From Paludibacter sp. (GTDB taxonomy: Bacteria > Bacteroidota > Bacteroidia > Bacteroidales > Paludibacteraceae): DNA of 5,837 bases. Location of the stretch: assembly GCA_009787075.1 (NCBI GenBank), contig WRGS01000122.1, positions 1 to 5,837 on the forward strand. The letters run 5' to 3'. The notes beneath the pieces were generated by a model, which was not told the DNA's origin, ran no database searches, and saw only the letters and a list, made by a program, of their open reading frames with translations. Below are positions 1 to 5,837 of the stretch, one piece after another (within the stretch, counting starts at the first letter, position 1; each line of letters opens with the position of its first letter). Both the position numbers and the translations under genes were made by a program.

Positions 1-115
1 GCGGCATGCCGCCAAATCAGATTGTTTTACTCATTAAAGTTGCATTTGTTAGTTGAAGTTAAGAATGTTACAAAACGCAAAAGTACAATTTTTTTTAACA
101 AGCTATTATAACAAA
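1..115. other. Non-coding stretch at left edge, downstream of the glycosyltransferase gene
   Basis: No reading frame of note is seen here. The first 12 bases (GCGGCATGCCGC) form a perfect palindrome cut by the window edge. A T8 run lies at 89-96. No hairpin followed by a U-tract is visible after the TGA of the glycosyltransferase gene, so nothing here shows that the minus-strand operon ends. The stretch may be an internal leader of a further minus-strand gene beyond position 1. Confidence 0.6.
78..85 (-). promoter_or_regulatory. Possible Bacteroidetes -7 element, reading leftward
   Basis: On the minus strand the bases read TACTTTTG, an exact fit to the Bacteroidetes -7 consensus TAnnTTTG. 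The nearest TTTG that could serve as a -33 box (112-115) is 26 nt away, longer than the usual 19-21 nt. The match is therefore half a promoter at best. If real, it would transcribe a gene whose start lies left of position 1, independently of the debranching/glycosyltransferase operon. A short motif in AT-rich DNA can arise by chance. Confidence 0.22.
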
Positions 116-1372
116 TCACCTCCCAATCGCTTTATCATAAACTTTGCGCACTTTCAGTCCTGCATCGTACCACGTAATATTATTAACTTCGGCGCGTCCT
201 AACTCGCTCAAACTTTTATACATAGCAGGATATTCCACAATACTGTAAATTGCATCTGCCATACTGTCAATATCCCAATAGTCGGTTTTTATGGCGTGCG
301 TGAGAATTTCTGCGCAGCCGCTTTGCTTTGAAATAATTGAGGGCGTACCAACCTGCATCGCCTCCAAAGGCGAAATTCCAAAAGGTTCGGAAACAGAAGG
401 CATTATGTAACAGTCGCTTTCGGCAAGCATTTGCTGCACTTGATTCCCGCGTAAAAATCCGGGAAAATGAAAACGGTCGGCAATGTTGCGATGAGCGGCA
501 AGGTCAATCATAGCCGTCATCATATCGCCGCTGCCCGCCATTACAAAACGGACATTGCGCGTACATTGCAAAACTCTGTGTGCCGCCTCAACAAAATATT
601 CAGGTCCTTTTTGCATCGTAATTCTTCCCAAAAATGTAACAACTTTATCTTTGCGCGGTTTTTTGGTAAATTCTTCCGGATTTTTCAGTGGCTCCACCGC
701 ATTATGAACAGTTGTAACTTTCCATTCAGGCTGTCCGTATTTTTCAATCACAGTGCGACGCGTGAGGTTGCTCACAGTCATTATATGGTCGGCATTGTCC
801 ATTCCGCGCCGTTCAATATCATATACCGTCGGATTTACCTGTCCTCGCGAGCGGTCGAAATCTGTTGCATGAACGTGAATAACGAGCGGCTTGCCCGAAA
901 TTTGTTTTGCAAAAACGCCCGCAGGATAAGTCAGCCAATCGTGCGAATGAATAATATCAAAATCAAGTTTATGTGCAAGCACACTGACAACTGCTTCATA
1001 ATTGGAAATTTCTTCAATAAGATTATCCGGATAGCGACCCGAAAAATCCACGCAACCCAAATCGTTTGTACCAATACGTTGAAAATCGTATTTAATTCCA
1101 TCACGCAAGCGGAAATATTCATCAGCCGACATTACGCTCTGCAAGCGATTATGAACATATTCCCACGAATTTTCTTTCCACACAATCGGTACGTTGCATG
1201 CCCCGATGATTTTAAGAAAACTTTGGTCTTCATCGCCAAATGGCTTTGGAATAACAAATGTAATTTCCATATCCGACTGCTGCGCCATTCCGCGCGTAAG
1301 TCCGTAACTTGCCGTTCCAAGTCCACCCAAAATATGCGGCGGGAACTCCCACCCTAACATTAATGCCTTCAT
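116..1372 (-). CDS. GT4 glycosyltransferase, glycogen-synthase-like
   Basis: Predicted cytoplasmic retaining glycosyltransferase (GT-B fold, family GT4, 418 aa). It probably extends alpha-1,4-glucan from a nucleotide-glucose donor. The N-terminus MKALMLGWEFPPHILGGLG carries the glycine-rich acceptor/donor loop of the N-terminal Rossmann domain. The C-terminal Rossmann domain holds GRITMQKG, with the donor-phosphate-binding pair Arg250/Lys255, and SEPFGISPLEAM, with the EX7E pair Glu329/Glu337. I chose the ATG at 1372. The frame stays open to an ATG at 1426, but the 18 extra residues (MKRKLKIILTLNSKYKNK) precede the conserved family start and would overlap the upstream gene by 35 nt, whereas 1372 leaves a 19-nt gap. 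No Shine-Dalgarno is seen; the leader is A-rich, as in Bacteroidetes. The gene is co-directional with the debranching gene, which supports a glycogen role. That substrate is inferred from context; GT4 enzymes vary widely. Confidence 0.9.
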   Translation of the reverse strand: MKALMLGWEFPPHILGGLGTASYGLTRGMAQQSDMEITFVIPKPFGDEDQSFLKIIGACNVPIVWKENSWEYVHNRLQSVMSADEYFRLRDGIKYDFQRIGTNDLGCVDFSGRYPDNLIEEISNYEAVVSVLAHKLDFDIIHSHDWLTYPAGVFAKQISGKPLVIHVHATDFDRSRGQVNPTVYDIERRGMDNADHIMTVSNLTRRTVIEKYGQPEWKVTTVHNAVEPLKNPEEFTKKPRKDKVVTFLGRITMQKGPEYFVEAAHRVLQCTRNVRFVMAGSGDMMTAMIDLAAHRNIADRFHFPGFLRGNQVQQMLAESDCYIMPSVSEPFGISPLEAMQVGTPSIISKQSGCAEILTHAIKTDYWDIDSMADAIYSIVEYPAMYKSLSELGRAEVNNITWYDAGLKVRKVYDKAIGR

Positions 1373-1391
1373 TTTGTTTTTATATTTAGAA

Positions 1392-3365
1392 TTAAGAGTT
1401 AAGATTATTTTCAATTTTCTCTTCAATTTTCTCTTCCATTTTCCTTACCATTTCCATTACTTCCAAAACTGCTCCTACGCTTGCTGCAAACGACATTCCG
1501 CCGTGTCCTTTAAAAGGCGGATTGCCGTCGTAAAGTTCGTTGAGCGTACCGATGCAAAGTTCAGGCATTTCAGCCTCAAAACCAACCAGCATTCGCCGCA
1601 CAAATGCCAAACCGCTTTCTTTATAAATTTTAAAATATGCTTTGACAAATGCTGAAAAAGTAAAAGTCCAAACAGGTCCGTTGTGATAATTACGGTCGCG
1701 TTCAAAATGCCCGCCAACATAATTCGGGCGATACATTCCGCTTTTGGGACTCAAACTGCGCAAACCCTTTGGCGTAAGCAATTCGCGGGTAACAATATCC
1801 AAAACCGCTTTTTGCTGCGTTTTTTCCAATGGCGAAAACGGCAATCCAACAGCATAAATCATATTAGGGCGCACTTCGCGGTTGCGTACTTCGCCGTCAA
1901 CAAAATCATAAAGATAAATTCCGTTCCAAAATGTTTCCACAAACGCTTCACGCATTCTTTCCGCCTGATTTTCGAGCAAATCCGCAGTGTGTTTTTCATT
2001 CAAAAAATTAGAAACCACAGCAGCATATTTCAACGCATTGTACCATAAAGCGTTAATTTCGACAATATAACCTGTTCGCGGCGTTATCGGGCGACCATTT
2101 TCCACCGCATTCATCCACGTTGCAGGTGTTGTGCGCCCATCAACATACAACAAACCTTTGCTGTGTAGCAGCAGATACTTATGTTTTTGGCGGCGAATAA
2201 AATCTACTATTTCGAGAACAAATTTTCCGTATTTTCTCGCCGCTTCTTCGGGCGAAGTATAATTCCCATATTGCTGCACAAGATTTATAAACCACAAAAG
2301 CGCATCGGGCGCATCAAGCCCTTCAATTTTAAAATTATGTTTTTTTCCGCTTAAAAAATTTTTTATTTCGTCAATCGCCGTATTCATAATATCTTCAAAA
2401 TAATCATTTCGTCCCACAGCAAGCGTACAGGGCGCGAGAGCAATAAATTCGTCTCGCGCACGCGGCTTATACCAAGGATAGCCCGCAAGCAGATAAACTT
2501 TGTTGCCTTCGCGTAAATAAAATTGTTGCGCACTGTTTTTCAAGCAGTTAAACATATCTGGGCGCGTATTTCGTTTGGAATATTCATAATCCCAAAGAAT
2601 TTTTAATTTTGATGTGTCTATTTTTGAAAATCCTGCCGAAAAAATTATCGTTTCACCTTTTTTAACAGACATTTCAAAAGCGCCTGAAACGTATAAATCT
2701 TCCAAATATTCGTATCCGCGCTGTTCTTCCTTATAATATTTAATATTGTTGTACCAATCGGGCGAATGCGTGTAAGTATTTTTTTTAGAAAATTGCATAT
2801 AAAGACGCGGATAGCCATCATACATTTTTACTGAAATTCCATTTTCAGTTTTTTCAAAAGAATTATCTGCCAGCGAATTAACATGCGTTAATTCATCAAC
2901 TCGCCGAAATGCAAGAAACGGACGAAAACGAATTATTGTAGGCGAATGAGCATCTAAAAGCGTATATTTCAACAAAAGGCGCGGCTCAAACCCGACAAGC
3001 AATAACTCTCTTGACATAATCACGCCGCCAACGCGATAAAGAGTGCGCGAAACCACCTCACAATCAAATTGGCGTATATATTTATGTCCGTTGGGGCTGA
3101 AATTGTTGCCTTCGTACTGATGCAATCCAAGATTAAATTCTGCGCCATGCTGTACAATCGTTTCGTCCAACGAAGAAAGAATAACGTGATTTGCATCGTC
3201 CAATTCAGGAACGGGCGTAACCAGCAAACCGTGATATTTGCGCGTGTTACACTCAGTTATAGAACTGCTGCTGTATGCTCCCGCGCGGTTTGTACGAATA
3301 ATTTCTTTGGAAAGCGAACGTTCCAAATTTGTCATCAGGTTTTTGTCGAAAAAGATATATGGCAT
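1392..3365 (-). CDS. Glycogen debranching enzyme (amylo-alpha-1,6-glucosidase, GDE_N/GDE_C type)
   Basis: Cytoplasmic enzyme expected to hydrolyse alpha-1,6-linked glucose at glycogen branch points (657 aa; no signal peptide seen). An N-terminal beta-rich domain (about residues 15-230) opens with the family hallmark RTNRAGAYSSSSI...NTRKYHGLL. The rest (about 275-640) is the (alpha/alpha)6-barrel GDE_C domain with ATWMNAVENG, TPRTGYIVEINALWYNAL, LSPKSGMYRPNYVG, YHNGPVWTF and GTLNELYDGNPPFKG. The 4-alpha-glucanotransferase part of the bifunctional eukaryotic enzyme is absent, as is normal for the bacterial form. Glu610 in NELYDG is the likely catalytic base (from family knowledge). Asn419 in TWMN stands where many relatives have the Asp thought to be the general acid. 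The start at 3365 gives a family-like N-terminus; an ATG at 3335 is less likely. The charged tail (KMEEKIEEKIENNLNS) comes from a 12-bp tandem repeat. It is the first gene of a minus-strand operon with the glycosyltransferase. Confidence 0.94.
   Translation of the reverse strand: MPYIFFDKNLMTNLERSLSKEIIRTNRAGAYSSSSITECNTRKYHGLLVTPVPELDDANHVILSSLDETIVQHGAEFNLGLHQYEGNNFSPNGHKYIRQFDCEVVSRTLYRVGGVIMSRELLLVGFEPRLLLKYTLLDAHSPTIIRFRPFLAFRRVDELTHVNSLADNSFEKTENGISVKMYDGYPRLYMQFSKKNTYTHSPDWYNNIKYYKEEQRGYEYLEDLYVSGAFEMSVKKGETIIFSAGFSKIDTSKLKILWDYEYSKRNTRPDMFNCLKNSAQQFYLREGNKVYLLAGYPWYKPRARDEFIALAPCTLAVGRNDYFEDIMNTAIDEIKNFLSGKKHNFKIEGLDAPDALLWFINLVQQYGNYTSPEEAARKYGKFVLEIVDFIRRQKHKYLLLHSKGLLYVDGRTTPATWMNAVENGRPITPRTGYIVEINALWYNALKYAAVVSNFLNEKHTADLLENQAERMREAFVETFWNGIYLYDFVDGEVRNREVRPNMIYAVGLPFSPLEKTQQKAVLDIVTRELLTPKGLRSLSPKSGMYRPNYVGGHFERDRNYHNGPVWTFTFSAFVKAYFKIYKESGLAFVRRMLVGFEAEMPELCIGTLNELYDGNPPFKGHGGMSFAASVGAVLEVMEMVRKMEEKIEEKIENNLNS
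1412..1435. repeat. 12-bp tandem repeat (two exact copies plus a decayed third)
   Basis: CAATTTTCTCTT occurs twice head to tail (1412-1423 and 1424-1435) and is followed by a decayed copy beginning CCATTTTCCTT at 1436. It lies in the last codons of the debranching gene and encodes the repeating Lys-Ile/Met-Glu-Glu tail. The unit is a multiple of three, so gain or loss of copies by slippage would keep the frame. Confidence 0.85.
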
Positions 3366-3420
3366 AGATTTTTTATGGTTTAATAATTTGGGTATTATTT
3401 TTTAATTTAAAATAAAACAA

Positions 3421-3428
3421 CAAAATTA
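3421..3428 (-). promoter_or_regulatory. Weak candidate -7 element for the glycogen operon
   Basis: Read on the minus strand this is TAATTTTG, an exact TAnnTTTG match, about 55 nt upstream of the debranching-enzyme ATG. I found no TTTG at the expected -33 distance (about 3448-3453); the sequence there is TCAA-like. Position and direction fit, but the AT-rich background makes chance matches likely. Confidence 0.22.
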
Positions 3429-3554
3429 TAATTTTTTTTTTAATAATTGATGTTTTTGGGAAAAATCATTTTTTTAATTATTTTTGCAAAATAAAATTTT
3501 TGAAAGAAACAGTTTAATGACAAAACTGTAAGTTCTTTGATAAGATTTGTCCAT

Positions 3555-3585
3555 TTTGTTTTTGAATGTGAAATAGAAACTTTTG
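3555..3585 (+). promoter_or_regulatory. Candidate Bacteroidetes promoter for the ABC ATPase/ygiQ genes
   Basis: TTTG at 3555-3558 is followed after 19 nt by AACTTTTG at 3578-3585. This matches the Bacteroidetes layout TTTG-N19-TAnnTTTG except for A in place of the first T of the -7 box. Transcription would start near 3590, leaving a leader of roughly 10-15 nt before the ATG at 3603. That is short but compatible with SD-independent initiation. The position, direction and spacing support it; one mismatch and the AT-rich context limit confidence. Confidence 0.38.
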
Positions 3586-3602
3586 CGGATAAATAAAATA
3601 TA

Positions 3603-4358
3603 ATGATTTCCCAAAATAATAAAACTATAACAGCGCACGAATTGACAAAAGTTTTTGGCGATTTTGTAGCAGTTGACCACGTGAGTTTTGATGTGGCGGA
3701 AGGCGAAATTTTTGGATTTCTCGGGGCAAACGGTGCAGGTAAAACAACAACTATGCGTATGCTGTGCGGCTTGCTAAAACCAACTTCAGGGCAAGGAACG
3801 GTGGTGAAATATGATATTTACCGCGAACCGCAAAAAATCAAACAGAACATCGGCTATATGAGCCAAATTTTTTCGCTTTACAACGACCTCACAATTTTTG
3901 AAAACATGCGGCTTTTTGGCGGAATTTACGGAATGAGCAGCAAAGAAATTCGCACACGGGCAGATTTTTGGATTAACGAACTCAATCTGACAAATGAGCG
4001 GAATTTGCTTGTAAAATCTTTACCATTAGGAATTAAGCAAAAAGTGGCATTTTCGGTTGCAACTTTTCATAATCCAAAAATAGTATTCCTCGATGAACCG
4101 ACAGGCGGAGTTGACCCGATTGCACGGCGGACTTTTTGGGAAATGATTTACAAAGCATCGGCGCAAGGAACAACTGTCTTTGTTACAACGCATTATATGG
4201 ACGAAGCGGAATATTGTCATCGAATTTCGATAATGGTTGACGGACAAATTCGTGCGCTTGATTCGCCGCAAAATTTGAAAACACAATTTAAAACCGACAC
4301 AATTTTTGATGTTTTTATAAAACTTGCACGTCAGGCAGAAAGGAGTGATGCAACCTAA
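3603..4358 (+). CDS. ABC transporter ATP-binding protein (ABC-2 / YbhF-YhiH type)
   Basis: Nucleotide-binding subunit of an ABC-2-type exporter, expected at the inner face of the cytoplasmic membrane and dependent on a separate permease (251 aa). All ATPase motifs are present in order: Walker A GANGAGKTT (41-49), Q-loop Gln88 in GYMSQ, signature region LPLGIKQK (140-147), Walker B IVFLDEP (160-166) with Asp164/Glu165, D-loop GGVD (168-171) and switch His197. The signature departs from LSGGQ in the way typical of the YbhF/YhiH branch, so this is not evidence of decay. The ATG at 3603 gives a normal N-terminus; the leader has no Shine-Dalgarno. The family-like end is near VFIKLAR; the last residues, QAERSDAT, look like an add-on. 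The stop overlaps the next gene's ATG by one base. No permease, HlyD-like adaptor or TolC gene is adjacent, so the substrate and partner cannot be inferred. Confidence 0.92.
   Translation: MISQNNKTITAHELTKVFGDFVAVDHVSFDVAEGEIFGFLGANGAGKTTTMRMLCGLLKPTSGQGTVVKYDIYREPQKIKQNIGYMSQIFSLYNDLTIFENMRLFGGIYGMSSKEIRTRADFWINELNLTNERNLLVKSLPLGIKQKVAFSVATFHNPKIVFLDEPTGGVDPIARRTFWEMIYKASAQGTTVFVTTHYMDEAEYCHRISIMVDGQIRALDSPQNLKTQFKTDTIFDVFIKLARQAERSDAT
4339..4345 (+). promoter_or_regulatory. Shine-Dalgarno-like AAAGGAG upstream of ygiQ
   Basis: AAAGGAG lies inside the last codons of the ATPase gene, 12 nt before the ygiQ ATG at 4358. It is the only good Shine-Dalgarno match before any start in this window. 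The spacing is somewhat long. A nearer ATG at 4348 is out of frame with ygiQ and meets a stop after five codons, so it does not compete as the gene start. Confidence 0.4.
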
Positions 4359-5837
4359 TGAATAATCTTCCGCAACTTACTGATTTTCTGCCAACTACGG
4401 TAAAAGAAGCGCGTTTGCGCGGCTGGGAACAGGTTGATGTGATATTGTTTTCGGGCGATGCTTATGTTGACCATCCTGCGTTTGCAAATGCTGTAATTGC
4501 GCGAGTAATTGAAAGTCAAGGACTTACTGTTGCCATTGTGCCGCAGCCAAATTGGCAGGACGATTTGCGCGATTTCCGCAAATTCGGTAGTCCGCGTTTG
4601 TTCTTTGCAGTTTCGGGCGGCAATATGGATTCAATGGTCAATCATTACACCGCCAATCGCCGCCTGCGTTCCGATGATGCTTACACGCCTGAAGGACGAG
4701 CAAGCGCACGCCCCGACCGTACAACGATTGTTTATTGTCAAATTCTGAAAAAACTTTTTCCCGATACCCCGATTCTTATCGGAGGAATTGAAGTTTCAAT
4801 GCGGAGGTTCACACATTACGATTATTGGGATAATTGCCTAAAACAAAGTATTTTATCCGAAAGCGGCGCAGATTTGGCTGTATATGGAATGGGCGAAAAA
4901 CCGCTTATTTCCATTATTAATGATTTAAAAAATGGGAAAAAATTCCACGAAATAAAAAATATTCCGCAAACATTTTATTTAATAAACACCAAACCGCAAA
5001 ATCACGAAAATGCGATTTTACTCCATTCACACGAAGACTGTTTGAAAAATAAAATAAAATATGCCGAAAATTTTAAAATTATTGAAGAGGAAAGCAATAA
5101 AATTAATGCAAAACATATTTTGCAAAAAATTGGAAATCAGTATATTGCAGTCAATCCGCCATATCCGCCGCTTGCCAGCGAAGAATTAGATGCAATTTAC
5201 GATTTGCCTTTTACTCGCCTGCCGCATCCAAAATATCGCGGCAAAACAATTCCTGCTTATGAAATGATAAAATTTTCTGTAAATATTCATCGCGGGTGCT
5301 TTGGCGGCTGCGCGTTTTGTACAATTTCGGCTCATCAGGGCAAATTTATTTCTTCCCGCTCGGAAAACTCCATTCTATCGGAAATAAAAAAAATAGTGCA
5401 AATGCCTGATTTTAAAGGATATTTAAGCGATTTGGGAGGTCCATCGGCAAATATGTACCAAATGAGCGGGAAAAATCTTGAAATTTGCAAAAAATGCAAA
5501 AAACCAAGTTGTGTTTTTCCTAAAATGTGCAAAAACTTAAATGCTGATTTACAGCCGCTTATCAATCTTTACAAAAAAATTGACGCGATGGCGGAAATCA
5601 AAAAATCGTTTATCGGCAGCGGTGTGCGCTATGATATGCTTTTGGGAGAAAAAAATGAAAATCACGAGCGCGAATATCTTAACGAATTGATAATCAATCA
5701 CGTTTCGGGGCGGCTCAAAGTTGCGCCCGAACATACCCAAGAGCGCGTTTTGCAAACAATGCGCAAAGCAAATTTTAATAATTTTGAAAAATTTAAAAAT
5801 ATTTTCGACAAAATAAATTCGCAGCACAATCTTAATC
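4358..5837 (+). CDS. ygiQ: YgiQ-family radical SAM protein, 3' end beyond the window
   Basis: Open from the ATG at 4358 to the right edge: 493 codons and one base, no stop. The N-terminal YgiQ domain has FLPTTVKEA, GDAYVDHP (33-40), GNMDSMVNHYTANR, SDDAYTPEGRA, ARPDRTTIVYCQ, GGIEVSMRR (142-150) and HYDYW (153-157). A K/N/I-rich, less conserved stretch (about 190-265) leads to the radical SAM core. Its CX3CX2C motif GCFGGCAFC (Cys314, Cys318, Cys321) should bind a [4Fe-4S] cluster and S-adenosylmethionine. Four more cysteines (377, 380, 385, 391; CKKCKKPSC...MC) are a known family feature, perhaps a second metal site. LKVAPEHT further on also fits. The usual C-terminal part (DUF3362 region) should lie past the edge. 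Function and substrate of YgiQ are not established. The start shares a base with the ATPase stop (TAATG), suggesting translational coupling. Confidence 0.95.
   Translation, partial: MNNLPQLTDFLPTTVKEARLRGWEQVDVILFSGDAYVDHPAFANAVIARVIESQGLTVAIVPQPNWQDDLRDFRKFGSPRLFFAVSGGNMDSMVNHYTANRRLRSDDAYTPEGRASARPDRTTIVYCQILKKLFPDTPILIGGIEVSMRRFTHYDYWDNCLKQSILSESGADLAVYGMGEKPLISIINDLKNGKKFHEIKNIPQTFYLINTKPQNHENAILLHSHEDCLKNKIKYAENFKIIEEESNKINAKHILQKIGNQYIAVNPPYPPLASEELDAIYDLPFTRLPHPKYRGKTIPAYEMIKFSVNIHRGCFGGCAFCTISAHQGKFISSRSENSILSEIKKIVQMPDFKGYLSDLGGPSANMYQMSGKNLEICKKCKKPSCVFPKMCKNLNADLQPLINLYKKIDAMAEIKKSFIGSGVRYDMLLGEKNENHEREYLNELIINHVSGRLKVAPEHTQERVLQTMRKANFNNFEKFKNIFDKINSQHNLN

Larger units (their letters stand above)
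3366..3602. other. AT-rich divergent intergenic region
   Basis: This 237-nt gap separates the leftward glycogen operon from the rightward ABC/ygiQ genes and must carry the promoters of at least one of them. It is almost entirely A and T on the left, with a T10 run at 3432-3441. No small reading frame with recognisable content was found, nor any hairpin terminator, which none would be needed between divergent genes. Promoter candidates are listed separately. Confidence 0.7.

Noticed and set aside
467..1357. A 296-codon plus-strand frame opposite the glycosyltransferase gene
   Set aside because: It lies wholly antisense to a well-supported GT4 gene. Its translation is rich in Arg, His, Ile, Asn and Phe with no domain-like motif, as expected of a shadow frame.
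3531..3544. AGTTCTTTGATAAG, resembling the boxA-like GTTCTTTGA of Bacteroidetes rRNA leaders
   Set aside because: It is a short match in AT-rich DNA with no accompanying boxB or boxC and no rRNA gene nearby; probably chance.
3474..3680. A 68-codon minus-strand frame across the divergent intergenic region into the ATPase start
   Set aside because: It overlaps the N-terminal codons of the ATPase and the promoter region. Its composition (Phe, Ile, Lys, Asn) simply reflects AT-rich DNA.
3701..4049. Degenerate ABC signature (LPLGIKQK in place of LSGGQ) as a sign of an inactive ATPase
   Set aside because: This form is normal for the YbhF/YhiH branch, and Walker A, Walker B and the switch His are all intact.
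4509..4748. A 79-codon plus-strand frame inside ygiQ
   Set aside because: It is in another frame from the clearly conserved YgiQ reading, so it is a shadow.
4920..5150. Markedly more AT-rich, K/N/I-rich stretch in ygiQ that might suggest an insertion
   Set aside because: The frame is continuous and the stretch falls in the poorly conserved segment before the radical SAM core. Relaxed constraint in an AT-biased genome explains it.

Overview
The window looks like chromosomal DNA from a member of the Bacteroidetes, probably Bacteroidales. The two left-hand proteins read like the Bacteroidales forms of their families. Three of the four genes start without a Shine-Dalgarno sequence, behind A/T-rich leaders. 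The intergenic DNA is very AT-rich and carries near-matches to the Bacteroidetes promoter (TTTG, about 19 nt, TAnnTTTG). The taxon is inferred from family resemblance and these signals; no marker gene is present.

Left half (minus strand, 3365 to 116): a two-gene glycogen/alpha-glucan operon. The upstream gene encodes a glycogen debranching enzyme (amylo-alpha-1,6-glucosidase type, 657 aa). It is followed after 19 nt by a GT4 glycosyltransferase of the glycogen-synthase-like kind (418 aa with the start chosen here). One would build alpha-1,4-glucan and the other remove alpha-1,6 branches in the cytoplasm. In Bacteroides-type genomes this pair is usually followed by a GH57 alpha-amylase-like gene. 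If so here, that gene lies beyond the left edge; bases 1-115 are non-coding and could be its leader.

Centre (3366-3602): a 237-nt, extremely AT-rich divergent intergenic region with a candidate promoter for the rightward genes and a weak one for the leftward operon.

Right half (plus strand, 3603 to the right edge): an ABC transporter ATPase (251 aa) overlaps by one base (TAATG) the start of a YgiQ-family radical SAM protein. The latter runs off the right edge after 493 codons. No permease or adaptor gene lies next to the ATPase, so its transport partner is not visible. The pairing looks like a chance or decayed arrangement rather than a shared pathway.

I see no mobile element, CRISPR array, tRNA, rRNA or defence cassette, and nothing I would call a new system. 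The points most worth checking are an Asp-to-Asn change at the likely general-acid position of the debranching enzyme, the orphan ATPase with an odd C-terminal tail that overlaps the only good ribosome binding site, and a slippage-prone 12-bp tandem repeat at the end of the debranching gene.
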